From a bacterium (GTDB lineage: Bacteria > Krumholzibacteriota > Krumholzibacteria > LZORAL124-64-63), in NCBI GenBank assembly GCA_003646045.1, contig QNDV01000023.1:1-13161 (forward strand): DNA of 13,161 nucleotides, given 5' to 3'. Below, piece after piece: positions 6,601 to 13,161 of the stretch (positions are counted from its first letter, which is position 1; each line of letters starts with the position of its first letter). The notes beneath the pieces are model-generated. The model was not told the origin of the DNA. It searched no databases and saw nothing but the letters and a program-made list of their open reading frames with translations. The position numbers and the translations under genes are program-made.

Positions 6601-7722
6601 CTAGCACCGAGCTGCGACAGCTTCCGCCATCCCGCTGGTGGTGTCGCTGCCGCCCATGTCGTAGGTCCGCACCTTGCCTTCGGCGATGACCATAGCCACC
6701 GCGTCCTCCAGCTTGCGGGCCATGTCGCTCTCGCCCAGGTGGTCGAGCATCATCTTGGCCGACAGGATCATGGCGATGGGGTTGACCTTGTTCATGCCCA
6801 CGTATTTGGGGGCCGAGCCGTGGCTGGGCTCGAACACGGCCACCTCGTCGCCGATGTTGCCGCTGCAGGCGAAGCCCAGGCCACCCACCAGCTGGGCGCA
6901 CAGGTCGCTGACGATATCGCCAAACATGTTGCTGGCCACCAGCACGCCGTATTCCTGGGGGTTCTTCACGAGCCACATGCACATGGCGTCGATGTTGGTT
7001 TCCCACAGCTCGATGCCGGGGTAGTTCTTGGCGATCTTGCGGGCCTCTCGCACCATCAGGCCGCTGGTCTCGCGCACCACGTTGGGCTTCTCCACCACGG
7101 TCACCGACTTGTAGCCGAACTTCTGGGCGTACTCGAAGGCGTCGCGCACGATGTTCTGGCAGCCCTGCCGCGTGAAGATGCGCGTGCTGATGGCGATGTC
7201 CTCGTTGTCCACGCCGTCGAGCTTGCCCATCTGCGAAGGGTGGGTCTCGGTCAGTTTCTCCCGCACGTCCTGGGGCAGGGGATGGTACTCCACACCCATG
7301 TACAGGCCCTCGGTATTCTGGCGGAAGACCACCAGATCCAGGCCGTCCTTGAAGTTCAGGGGATTGCCCTCGTAGGCCTTGCACGGGCGCAGGTTGGTGC
7401 TCAGGTTGAATTCCTGGCGTAGGCGCACGATGGGGCTGCGGTAGACCTTGCCGGTACCCTTCAACCCGGGAGCCAGGGCTTCTTCCGCCTCTTCCTTGGG
7501 CAGGCTGGTGATGGCGCCGAACAGGGCGGCGTCCACACCCTTCAACATCTCGATGGTACGGTCGGGCAGGGGATTCGCTTCGGTCTTCCAGAACTCCCAG
7601 CCGATGTCGCCGTGCACGTACTCGGCGTCGAAGCCCAGCTTGTCCAGCACGACACGCGTCGCGTCCATCACGTCCACGCCCACTCCGTCCCCTGGCATCC
7701 AGGCAATCTTGTACTTGGCCAT
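6601..7722 (-). CDS. isocitrate/isopropylmalate dehydrogenase family protein
   Basis: This 373-residue beta-decarboxylating dehydrogenase oxidises a 2-hydroxy-3-carboxy acid to the 2-oxo acid and CO2, using Mg2+ or Mn2+ and NAD(P). Visible motifs are the N-terminal MPGDGVG, substrate arginines Arg102, Arg112 and Arg134 (VVFRQNTEGLY, Tyr141), Lys212 (VVEKPNV), Asp245 (NIDAM), and metal ligands Asp269 and Asp273 (SNMFGDIVSDL). The cofactor loop is HGSAPKYVGMNKVNP. Lys-Tyr in APKY matches the NADP determinants of E. coli Icd, while the short length is more like NAD-type enzymes. Isocitrate is the likelier substrate, but isopropylmalate and homoisocitrate are not excluded; no leucine or lysine genes are nearby. 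Start ATG 7722 has GGGAGG upstream on the minus strand; the frame extends to 7761 without family similarity. Confidence 0.88.
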   Translation of the reverse strand: MAKYKIAWMPGDGVGVDVMDATRVVLDKLGFDAEYVHGDIGWEFWKTEANPLPDRTIEMLKGVDAALFGAITSLPKEEAEEALAPGLKGTGKVYRSPIVRLRQEFNLSTNLRPCKAYEGNPLNFKDGLDLVVFRQNTEGLYMGVEYHPLPQDVREKLTETHPSQMGKLDGVDNEDIAISTRIFTRQGCQNIVRDAFEYAQKFGYKSVTVVEKPNVVRETSGLMVREARKIAKNYPGIELWETNIDAMCMWLVKNPQEYGVLVASNMFGDIVSDLCAQLVGGLGFACSGNIGDEVAVFEPSHGSAPKYVGMNKVNPIAMILSAKMMLDHLGESDMARKLEDAVAMVIAEGKVRTYDMGGSDTTSGMAEAVAARC

Positions 7723-7854
7723 TGTGGGCCCTCCCTTGGTGAGGCATTCTTCACCGCGCAACGCCGGGAAGCGGCGCCGCGGATCAAGTCGTGACCGGTA
7801 AGATACTGCCGGTTTGCCGGGAAATCCAGCCTGCGCGTGTTTGGCAATCCTCCT

Positions 7855-7882
7855 TTGTCGCGCGGTCGCTCATTGGTATATT
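7855..7882 (+). promoter_or_regulatory. possible promoter of the alpha/alpha-toroid gene
   Basis: TTGTCG (7855-7860) and TATATT (7877-7882) are separated by 16 bases. Transcription would start near 7889. That would exclude the upstream in-frame TTG at 7814 as a start and favours TTG 7928. Confidence 0.4.
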
Positions 7883-7927
7883 CGCAGTGTACGCCGCCGC
7901 GAGATCCTGATTACCCCGGGAGTCCCC

Positions 7928-9085
7928 TTGAACTTCGTCGCCACCGACCTGCGTGAAGCCCTCAATCGTACCGAGGCCTACCTGCGCCGCGTGGATTACC
8001 GGGGCTACGATCCCTACGACGGGCTCATGTCGCCACTGTTCTCCCTGCCGATCCTGCGCAGCGCCAAACTGCCGCGGTGGGGATTCCAGCAGGTGTTGAA
8101 ACGGCTGCCTTTCCAGACCCGACCCCTTTTGGGTATTCGACCGGGCTACAACCCGGTGACCCTGGCCCTGGCCATACAGGCGTGGACCGAACGTGACCGG
8201 GCCGCCGGCAGGAACGACCGTCGTGCCGAGGTGGAGCGCCTGGTCGGTGAGTTGCAGCGATTGCGCAGTCCGGGGTGGAGCGGCTCCTGCTGGGGCTACG
8301 ACTTCGACTGGGAAGCCCGTTACGCCTGTTTTCCCGCCGGCCTGCCCACGGTGGTGGCCACGGGTTTCGTGACCCACGCCCTGTTCCAGGCCCATGCCCA
8401 CTACGACCTGCCCGCCGCCCGGGACCTGGTGGTGGACGCCGCCACCTTCGTCACCGGGGATCTGAACCGGACCCGGGTAGAGGACGGGTTCTGCTTCTCC
8501 TATTCGCCGCGGGACCACAACAAGGTTCTGAACGCCACGGTCAAGGGCGCCCGGTTGCTGGTACAGGCCGCACACCTGGCCGGTGGCAACACCGAGTGGG
8601 TCGATACCGCCCGCACCACCCTGCATTACGTGGCCCGGCACCAGCGCGACGACGGCAGCTGGCCCTACGCCCTGGGCGACGCCCGTTCCTGGGCCGACCA
8701 CTTCCACACCTGCTACAACCTGGACGGTCTCGACGCCTTCGGCAGACTGACCGGTGACGACACCTTTGCCGACATCGTGACCCGCGGTACGGAGTACTAC
8801 CGGCGCCACTTCTTCCGGGACGATGGTGCGCCCCGTTACTACGACAACCGGACTTTTCCCATCGACGCCACCTGCTGCGGCCAGGCCCTGTTGACCCTCG
8901 TGCGCCTGGGCGATCTGGAGCAGGCCCGGCACACCGCGGCCTGGATCATGGAGCACATGGCCCTGCCCGGCGGCGCCTGGAAGTACCAGCTTACGCCGCG
9001 GCTCGAGAATCGCCTGGTGTATGTGCGCTGGTCGGTGGCGTGGATCGGTGCGGGGCTGGCGAGTCTTGAGCGGGCGCTGGGCTGA
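7928..9085 (+). CDS. alpha/alpha-toroid protein of unknown function
   Basis: I recognise the family only loosely: it looks like an (alpha/alpha)6-toroid protein, a fold shared by several glycoside hydrolases, epimerases and terpene-cyclase-like proteins. Relatives occur near surface-polysaccharide genes, some with a dubious aminolevulinate-dehydratase label. Conserved-looking stretches are CWGYDFDWEAR (121-131), LNRTRVEDGFCFSYSPRDH (about 179-197), RDDGSWPY (240-247), HFHTCYNLDGL (258-268) and YYDNRTFPID (304-313); their aromatic and acidic residues would suit carbohydrate binding. No signal peptide or membrane segment is seen. I chose TTG 7928 (385 residues) because GGGAG lies 5 bases upstream and homology-like sequence starts there; a TTG at 7814 would add 38 low-quality residues. 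There is no ATG near the start. The stop codon abuts the stop of the next gene on the opposite strand. Catalysis is not established. Confidence 0.65.
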   Translation: MNFVATDLREALNRTEAYLRRVDYRGYDPYDGLMSPLFSLPILRSAKLPRWGFQQVLKRLPFQTRPLLGIRPGYNPVTLALAIQAWTERDRAAGRNDRRAEVERLVGELQRLRSPGWSGSCWGYDFDWEARYACFPAGLPTVVATGFVTHALFQAHAHYDLPAARDLVVDAATFVTGDLNRTRVEDGFCFSYSPRDHNKVLNATVKGARLLVQAAHLAGGNTEWVDTARTTLHYVARHQRDDGSWPYALGDARSWADHFHTCYNLDGLDAFGRLTGDDTFADIVTRGTEYYRRHFFRDDGAPRYYDNRTFPIDATCCGQALLTLVRLGDLEQARHTAAWIMEHMALPGGAWKYQLTPRLENRLVYVRWSVAWIGAGLASLERALG

Positions 9086-10348
9086 TCACTGACTGTCGTC
9101 GGGCTCCACCAGGCAGACACCGTGCAGGTAGGCCACGGCCTCGAGAGTCTGGGGCTGCCTGGCGATCCAGCGGTTGCGCTGGTCCAGTTCGTGGGTCAGG
9201 ACCACCGATACCATCACGTAGATCAGGGGCAGCAGGTAGGGCAGGTGGCGCCGCCAGCCGGATCCCGCCAGCAGGTTGTACGTACCGATGGCGGCGGTGG
9301 CCATGATCACACAGAAGCCGATGGAAGTCAGGTACAGGTGGGACAGGTTCAACCAGCTCGTCTCGGGCGCGAAACCGCTGAACGGCAGCAGGGTGATGAA
9401 GGTCCAGGCTATGAAGAAGCGGATGGCGCGATTGCCGAACACGAACCCGAAGAAGCTGAAGGACACGATGGCCAGGGAGATCATGCCCCTTACCAGATAG
9501 CGGATCTCGAAGACCCAGCGCACCCACGCCGGCGCGTCCCGCAGAATAGTGCTCTGCTGGATGGGGAAAGCCATGAACACGAGATACAGGAACAGGATCT
9601 TCACCGAGTGCAACGAGAACTGTTCACCGGGAGCCACCATCAGGATGGATTGGACATGGCCCCAGCGGGACTGGGCCAGATGGAACAGGGTGCCGACCAC
9701 CAGGAAGACCAGGATGTCGGCCGTTGCCAGGCGTCGTCGCTGGGTCCCGTAGAAGAAGGCCTTGTAGGCGATCAGGCAGCCGATCAGCGAGAAGGACGCG
9801 TTCCTGGTCAGACCCGTCATGAGGTAGAGACCCAGGCCCAGCACGAAGAGCGGCGAGATGATCCGTCCCCCGTGCCGGAAATCGTTCCGGATGAAGAAGT
9901 ACAACACGAGGATGTGGAAGGTGGAGATGAGCAGGGACTCCAGGGCGTGGATGGACATGAATATCTTGCCGTAGTTTCCCACCCCCAGGGCGAACAGCGC
10001 CGCCGCCAGTACCGCCAGTTTCTTGGTGGGAAACAGCATATGGACCAGCATGTAGACCATGAACGAGTTGATGGTGTGGATCAGCAGGTTGGTGGCGATC
10101 CAGCCTGTCGGGTCGATGCCGAACAGCCGGTACTCCACCATGAACGCCAACTGCAGGATCGGCTGGCTGAAGTAGAAGCCGATATGCCGGAACATGGAGC
10201 CTGAGTCGGAGCTGAGGGAATGGGCTTCGCACAGCACCTGGATGTCCGTGGGGTTCCACAGGGGTGTCGTCACCAGCCTGCCGAATGCCACGACCGTCAG
10301 ACCCAGGAGCAGGGCGAATACGGGACCGTGTTGTTGTAGGGATCGCAT
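9086..10348 (-). CDS. polytopic membrane protein, GT-C glycosyltransferase-like
   Basis: The product of about 420 residues has roughly ten hydrophobic segments spread along its length. An N-terminal membrane helix is followed by an outside loop with PLWNPTDIQVLCEAHS; acidic residues in the first external loop are where GT-C glycosyltransferases (the PMT/GT39 and TMTC types, which use lipid-linked sugars) carry their catalytic Asp or Glu. Basic stretches such as RNDFRHGG and GTQRRR lie between helices, as expected for inside loops. No decisive family signature is visible, so the substrate is unknown, and a non-enzymatic membrane protein is possible. The start is uncertain. ATG 10360 lies within a perfect TATAAT, so ATG 10348 is preferred even though neither has a Shine-Dalgarno site. 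The C-terminus is hydrophilic. The gene converges exactly on the toroid-protein gene. Confidence 0.65.
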   Translation of the reverse strand: MRSLQQHGPVFALLLGLTVVAFGRLVTTPLWNPTDIQVLCEAHSLSSDSGSMFRHIGFYFSQPILQLAFMVEYRLFGIDPTGWIATNLLIHTINSFMVYMLVHMLFPTKKLAVLAAALFALGVGNYGKIFMSIHALESLLISTFHILVLYFFIRNDFRHGGRIISPLFVLGLGLYLMTGLTRNASFSLIGCLIAYKAFFYGTQRRRLATADILVFLVVGTLFHLAQSRWGHVQSILMVAPGEQFSLHSVKILFLYLVFMAFPIQQSTILRDAPAWVRWVFEIRYLVRGMISLAIVSFSFFGFVFGNRAIRFFIAWTFITLLPFSGFAPETSWLNLSHLYLTSIGFCVIMATAAIGTYNLLAGSGWRRHLPYLLPLIYVMVSVVLTHELDQRNRWIARQPQTLEAVAYLHGVCLVEPDDSQ

Positions 10349-10358
10349 AGCAGCAGAC

Positions 10359-10388
10359 ATTATAATATGTTAGGTTGGTCCGGATCAA
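10359..10388 (-). promoter_or_regulatory. promoter of the membrane protein gene, with possible bidirectional -10
   Basis: On the minus strand TTGATC (10388-10383) and a perfect TATAAT (10364-10359) are 18 bases apart. The octamer ATTATAAT at 10359-10366 is its own reverse complement, so a TATAAT also reads on the plus strand at 10361-10366 towards the methyltransferase. No good -35 stands 16-18 bases upstream on that strand. Minus-strand transcription would begin near 10352, only a few bases before ATG 10348. Confidence 0.5.
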
Positions 10389-10435
10389 TCCCGCAAATCC
10401 GACGACACTGCAGTTGCGACGTTAGGGACGGCTCA

Positions 10436-11131
10436 GTGACCTCTGGCAGCGACTACGACGATATCTACCGCACACCCGACTGGTTCGGGTCTGATCCAAG
10501 TCCATTGCTGCCGGCTTTCACCGACCGGTTGCCGCCTGGTTCCCGGGTGCTGGACCTGGGCTCGGGCCAGGGCCGCCACGCCCTGCCCCTGGCGCGCAGT
10601 GGCTGCCGGGTCACCGGCGTGGACCTGTCGGCCGAGGCCGTGACCCAGGTCAATACCATCGCCACCGCCGAGGGCCTGGACTGCACGGTGCTCCGGGAGG
10701 ATATCTTCGCCCACCAGACCGACGAGCCCTACGACGGCGTCCTCTGCTTCGGCCTGTTCCAGATGTTGCCGTCCACGAAGGTATCGCCCCTGGCCGATCT
10801 CCTGCGGGACTGGGTGCGCCCCGGTGGCACAGTCTGGATCACCGCCTGGCATACGGGGGATCCCCGCTTCGAGATTCCCGAGGCGCCCTGGCAGACAGCC
10901 GGTCCCCGGGCCCGGCATGATCCCGTGAATGATCGCCACCTGTTCTATTTCCACCCCGAGGAGATCCTCGACTTTTTTCCCGGCTGGCAGGTGCTGCATC
11001 ATCACGAGGGCCTGGGAGCGGTCCATCGCCACGGGGACGGCCCCCCGGAGCAGCACGGCGTGGTGGAGGCGGTTCTGGGTCGCCCGATCAAGCCGTCGGT
11101 GGACGTCTGGACCAGACTGTCCGGGGCCTGA
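10436..11131 (+). CDS. class I SAM-dependent methyltransferase, TehB-like
   Basis: The 231-residue product has the Rossmann-fold methyltransferase signature: motif I RVLDLGSGQGRHALPLA (37-53) binds S-adenosylmethionine, Asp63 in GVDLS (61-65) would bind the ribose hydroxyls, and REDIF (87-91) and YDGVLCFGLFQML (99-111) are motifs II and IV. The LDLGSGQGRHALPLA style is like TehB and related small-molecule methyltransferases. The C-terminal third is rich in His (HHHEGLGAVHRHGDGPPEQHG), a pattern seen in relatives. The substrate cannot be told. Start GTG 10436 follows AGGGA at 10424-10428 by 7 bases. An in-frame ATG at 10367 would add 23 residues unlike the family and lacks a ribosome site. It is divergent from the membrane protein gene. 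It is cytoplasmic, and probably transcribed alone or with the downstream ACT gene. Confidence 0.82.
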   Translation: MTSGSDYDDIYRTPDWFGSDPSPLLPAFTDRLPPGSRVLDLGSGQGRHALPLARSGCRVTGVDLSAEAVTQVNTIATAEGLDCTVLREDIFAHQTDEPYDGVLCFGLFQMLPSTKVSPLADLLRDWVRPGGTVWITAWHTGDPRFEIPEAPWQTAGPRARHDPVNDRHLFYFHPEEILDFFPGWQVLHHHEGLGAVHRHGDGPPEQHGVVEAVLGRPIKPSVDVWTRLSGA

Positions 11132-11146
11132 ATCGGCATCTCGCCA

Positions 11147-11175
11147 TCGCAACCATTCCTTATCTGTGGTACAAT
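11147..11175 (+). promoter_or_regulatory. possible promoter upstream of the ACT-domain gene
   Basis: TACAAT at 11170-11175 is a good -10 hexamer in an otherwise GC-rich context. The sequence 17 bases upstream, TCGCAA (11147-11152), is a poor -35. Transcription would start near 11182 and give a leader of about 145 bases. Confidence 0.35.
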
Positions 11176-11183
11176 GATATTGT

Positions 11184-11327
11184 CCATTCCCGAGGAACCG
11201 GAATGGGCGGTGAACCCTTTTTTGATGTCCCCCGTAGTTCCTGGAGCGGGAGGGGGCGTCAGGTGCGGAATCGCCCCCACGCGATTCCGGACGGCATGGG
11301 AGGTGCCGCGAACGAAGGAGGGCGGCC
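11184..11327 (+). promoter_or_regulatory. structured 5' leader of the ACT-domain gene
   Basis: Three features stand out in the untranslated stretch. The stem CCATTCC (11184-11190) with GGAATGG (11200-11206) is followed eleven bases later by six Ts (11218-11223). A 9-bp perfect hairpin CGGAATCGC (11266-11274) with GCGATTCCG (11281-11289) encloses a six-base loop. The Shine-Dalgarno AAGGAGG (11315-11321) lies close after it. Both hairpins contain GGAAT/ATTCC elements, so alternative pairing is possible. It does not match a riboswitch class that I recognise; an attenuator or autoregulatory leader is a guess. Confidence 0.35.
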
Positions 11328-11807
11328 ATGGCTGCCAGCATCTACAGTGTGGACTACTACTACACGACGGTCGAGGATCAGCCCGGCATGGGTTGCTCGT
11401 TCCTCAAGACCCTGGCCTCGGAAGAGGTCAACCTGCTGGCGTTCAATGCGTTCCCGGTGGGCCGGGACCGCACGCAGCTTGTTATCTACCCCTTGAACGC
11501 CACTTGGCTGGGCGATTTGGCCCGAAACGAAGGCTTGCGCCTGGTGGGACCCCATCACGCTTTCATAGTGCACGGAGATGACCAGTTGGGTGCCCTGTTG
11601 GATATCCATCAACGGTTGTGTGACGCCAAGATCAACATCTCCAGCAGCAATGGTATGACTGATGGCCGCGGCGGCTACCGGTACATCATGCATGTGCACC
11701 CGGAAGAGTACGAGCGGGCCCTTGAAATTCTGGATGTGGACCAGGATCTGAAGTCCCTGGCCGATTACCACCTGGATATCCGACGGCGGTTCGTGGCTCG
11801 GGGTTGA
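11328..11807 (+). CDS. tandem ACT-domain protein
   Basis: The 159-residue product looks like two ACT-type beta-alpha-beta-beta-alpha-beta units, about 5-75 (YSVDYYYTTVEDQPGMGCSFLKTLASEEVNLLAFNAFPV) and 77-150 (HAFIVHGDDQLGALLDIHQRLCDAKINISSSNGMTDGRGGYRYIMHV). The DQPG turn followed by a helix and a VNLLAFNAF strand is the classic ACT ligand-binding edge. ACT units bind amino acids or other small metabolites and regulate enzymes. There is no catalytic domain fused here, so it is a stand-alone sensor or regulator whose partner is unknown. Start ATG 11328 has a strong AAGGAGG 6 bases upstream. The unusually long structured leader suggests regulation after transcription starts. No signal peptide is present. 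The family assignment is good, but the ligand is unknown. Confidence 0.75.
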   Translation: MAASIYSVDYYYTTVEDQPGMGCSFLKTLASEEVNLLAFNAFPVGRDRTQLVIYPLNATWLGDLARNEGLRLVGPHHAFIVHGDDQLGALLDIHQRLCDAKINISSSNGMTDGRGGYRYIMHVHPEEYERALEILDVDQDLKSLADYHLDIRRRFVARG

Positions 11808-11871
11808 TGACCGGCCACGGGCTTGCTGCCTCGTGGCGCCTCTGCTAGCTTTCCAACCGATCCCTGCATAC

Positions 11872-11893
11872 CGGGCGGCGGCGCCGCCGCCCG
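11872..11893. terminator. 22-bp perfect GC palindrome between the ACT gene and ubiD
   Basis: The segment is exactly self-complementary: CGGGCGGCGGC on the left half and its complement on the right. In RNA it would form a stem of about 9 bp with a tight loop, 64 bases after the ACT-gene stop and 28 bases before the UbiD start. No T-run follows, so it may be a weak terminator or an operator. It could also influence ubiD translation. Confidence 0.35.
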
Positions 11894-11920
11894 TTGGCGA
11901 CCCAGCCCCGAGGACCGTCC

Positions 11921-13161
11921 ATGACCCGCTTTGTACCCGATCACCTGCGCGCCTTCGTGGAGTTCCTGGAGGAGCGGGGTGAACTCATCCGCATCCGTGA
12001 GCCGGTGGACCCCTACCTGGAAGTCACCGCCCTGGCGGACCGCTTCGTCAAAGCCGGTGAGCAGCCGGCACTCCTGTTCGAGAATCCCCTGCCCGGCGAG
12101 CGGGGTCGGACCGCCGGTCTCACCCGTGCCGCCACCGGTCCCGACGGCCGGCCCGTGCCCCTGCTGATCAATCTCTTCGCCAGCCGCCGCCGCCTGGCCT
12201 GGGCCCTGGGCTGCGACAACCTGGACGAGGCGGTGGCGCGCATCCGCGAGCCCCTGGAACTGGGACCGCCTTCGGGGCTGTGGGACAAGGTGCGCCTGCT
12301 GGGCAAACTGAAGGACTGGGGCGGTACCACACCGCGCACGGTGGCCCGCGGGGCCTGTCAGGAGATAGTCATACAGGGCGATCAGCTGGACGAGCGCGGC
12401 CTGCTGGACCTGATGCCGGTTCTTACCACCTGGCCCGGAGACGGCGGTCCCTACATCACCATGCCCCTGGTGATCACCCGCAACCCACAGAACGGCCGAC
12501 GCAACATCGGCATGTACCGGTTGCAGGTATTCGACGGCCGCACCACCGGCATGCACTGGCAGGTGCACAAGACCGGTGCGGCCCATTATGCCCGGTACGA
12601 GGAGAACGGTGAGCGCATGCCCGTGTGCGTGGCCATCGGCGGGCCGCCGGCCCTGACCTATGCCGCCACGGCGCCCCTGCCGCCGGACGTGGACGAAGCC
12701 CTGTTCGCCGGTTTCATCACCGGCCGGCCGGTGACCATGACCAAGGCCGTGACCTGCGACCTGGAGGTGCCGGCCGAGGCGGATTTCGTCCTCGAAGGTT
12801 ATGTGGAGCCGGGTGAGCGGCGTCTCGAAGGTGACTTCGGCGACCACACCGGCTGGTACTCACTGGCCGCGGAGTTTCCCGTCTTCCACGTGACGGCCAT
12901 CACCTGCCGTCGCGATCCCATCTACCCGGCCACCATCGTGGGCAAGCCGCCCATGGAGGACGGCTGGCTGGGCTGGGCCACCGAGCGGCTTTTCCTGCCC
13001 CTGCTGCAGGTGCCCCTGCCCGAAGTGGTGGACTACCACCTGCCGGCGTCTGCCTGTTTCCACAACCTGGTGGTGGTCGCCATCCGCAAGAGTTATCCCG
13101 GACATGCCCGCAAGGTCTGCCAGGCGCTGTGGGGCACGGGCCAGATCATGTTCACCAAGAA
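11921..13161 (+). CDS. UbiD-family (prenylated-FMN) decarboxylase, 3' truncated
   Basis: The frame runs from ATG 11921 to the window edge, with 413 residues visible of a usual length near 490-600. It matches E. coli UbiD along its length: LRAFVEFLEERGELIRIREPVDPYLEVTALADR (about 9-41), the metal- and prFMN-binding region NIGMYRLQVF (195-204), HWQVHKTGAAHY (212-223), catalytic-region glutamates in DLEVPAEADFVLEGY (280-294), and GDFGDHTGWY (304-313). These enzymes reversibly decarboxylate aromatic or unsaturated acids using prenylated FMN made by a UbiX partner. 4-Hydroxy-3-polyprenylbenzoate (ubiquinone) and menaquinone-precursor acids are both possible substrates. No UbiX or quinone gene is in view, so the pathway stays open. 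The ribosome site before ATG 11921 is only a weak GAGGA at 11910-11914. The upstream gap holds the 22-bp palindrome. Confidence 0.9.
   Translation, partial: MTRFVPDHLRAFVEFLEERGELIRIREPVDPYLEVTALADRFVKAGEQPALLFENPLPGERGRTAGLTRAATGPDGRPVPLLINLFASRRRLAWALGCDNLDEAVARIREPLELGPPSGLWDKVRLLGKLKDWGGTTPRTVARGACQEIVIQGDQLDERGLLDLMPVLTTWPGDGGPYITMPLVITRNPQNGRRNIGMYRLQVFDGRTTGMHWQVHKTGAAHYARYEENGERMPVCVAIGGPPALTYAATAPLPPDVDEALFAGFITGRPVTMTKAVTCDLEVPAEADFVLEGYVEPGERRLEGDFGDHTGWYSLAAEFPVFHVTAITCRRDPIYPATIVGKPPMEDGWLGWATERLFLPLLQVPLPEVVDYHLPASACFHNLVVVAIRKSYPGHARKVCQALWGTGQIMFTK

Noticed and set aside
7784..8956. Minus-strand frame of 390 residues opposite the toroid protein
   Set aside because: It has no recognisable motifs and is Val/Gly/Gln-rich, as expected for the complement of GC-rich coding sequence. 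The plus-strand protein has conserved motifs and a plausible start.
9122..10204. Plus-strand frame of 360 residues opposite the GT-C-like membrane protein
   Set aside because: It is hydrophilic and rich in Gln, Glu, Asp, Gly and His, the usual reverse image of a membrane protein gene. The minus frame has clear membrane segments.
11184..11223. Hairpin plus six Ts as a true intrinsic terminator
   Set aside because: Eleven bases separate the stem from the T-run, and the run lies inside the leader of the ACT gene. It was kept only as part of the leader description.
1..13161. CRISPR arrays, tRNA or rRNA genes, integrase or phage genes
   Set aside because: I found no regularly spaced direct repeats, cloverleaf-like sequence with CCA end, or recombinase motifs in any frame.

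Overview
The window is a GC-rich stretch of bacterial chromosome with ten complete or partial protein genes, one gene remnant and two copies of a roughly 152-bp dyad repeat. Soluble multi-PAS signalling, NhaA, UbiD and typical Shine-Dalgarno sites point to a Gram-negative-type bacterium, perhaps an uncultivated lineage from a metagenome. No rRNA or other phylogenetic marker is present, so the phylum is not assigned. No tRNA, CRISPR array, phage gene or transposase was seen.

Layout. Bases 1-200 hold the tail of an M23-type peptidase domain protein. A DinB-like protein follows (419-952). Repeat element A (942-1093) overlaps its stop codon. Next, on the minus strand, comes the C-terminal remnant of a P-loop kinase (1184-1594); its Walker A half is gone and repeat element B (1595-1746) sits at the breakpoint. 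Element B ends 11 bases from the stop codon of nhaA (1758-3077, minus). A DUF3179-type exported protein (3208-4125, plus) is interrupted by one in-frame TGA. It is tail-to-tail with a three-PAS hybrid histidine kinase (4129-6465, minus). The kinase lies downstream of an isocitrate/isopropylmalate dehydrogenase family gene (6601-7722, minus), with a clear intrinsic terminator between them. Then come an alpha/alpha-toroid protein (7928-9085, plus), a polytopic membrane protein resembling GT-C glycosyltransferases (9086-10348, minus), a class I methyltransferase (10436-11131, plus), a tandem-ACT-domain protein with a structured leader (11328-11807, plus), and the first 413 codons of a UbiD-family decarboxylase running off the end (11921-13161, plus).

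The genes do not form one long operon. Strand changes are frequent and most genes seem to have their own promoter or leader. The toroid protein and the GT-C-like protein are of types often seen near polysaccharide genes, but they converge here, so a shared pathway is only a guess.

The main discovery candidate is the DUF3179 gene. Its TGA replaces exactly the first cysteine of the family's CPLC motif, giving W-U-P-L-C. Downstream, in the position and form of a bacterial SECIS element, is a hairpin with a GGUCU loop. I read this as a probable selenoprotein. The second is the pair of dyad elements. They share a core but have different arm sequences that are each self-complementary, which is a covariation-like pattern, and both lie at gene 3' ends in the same orientation relative to the preceding gene.
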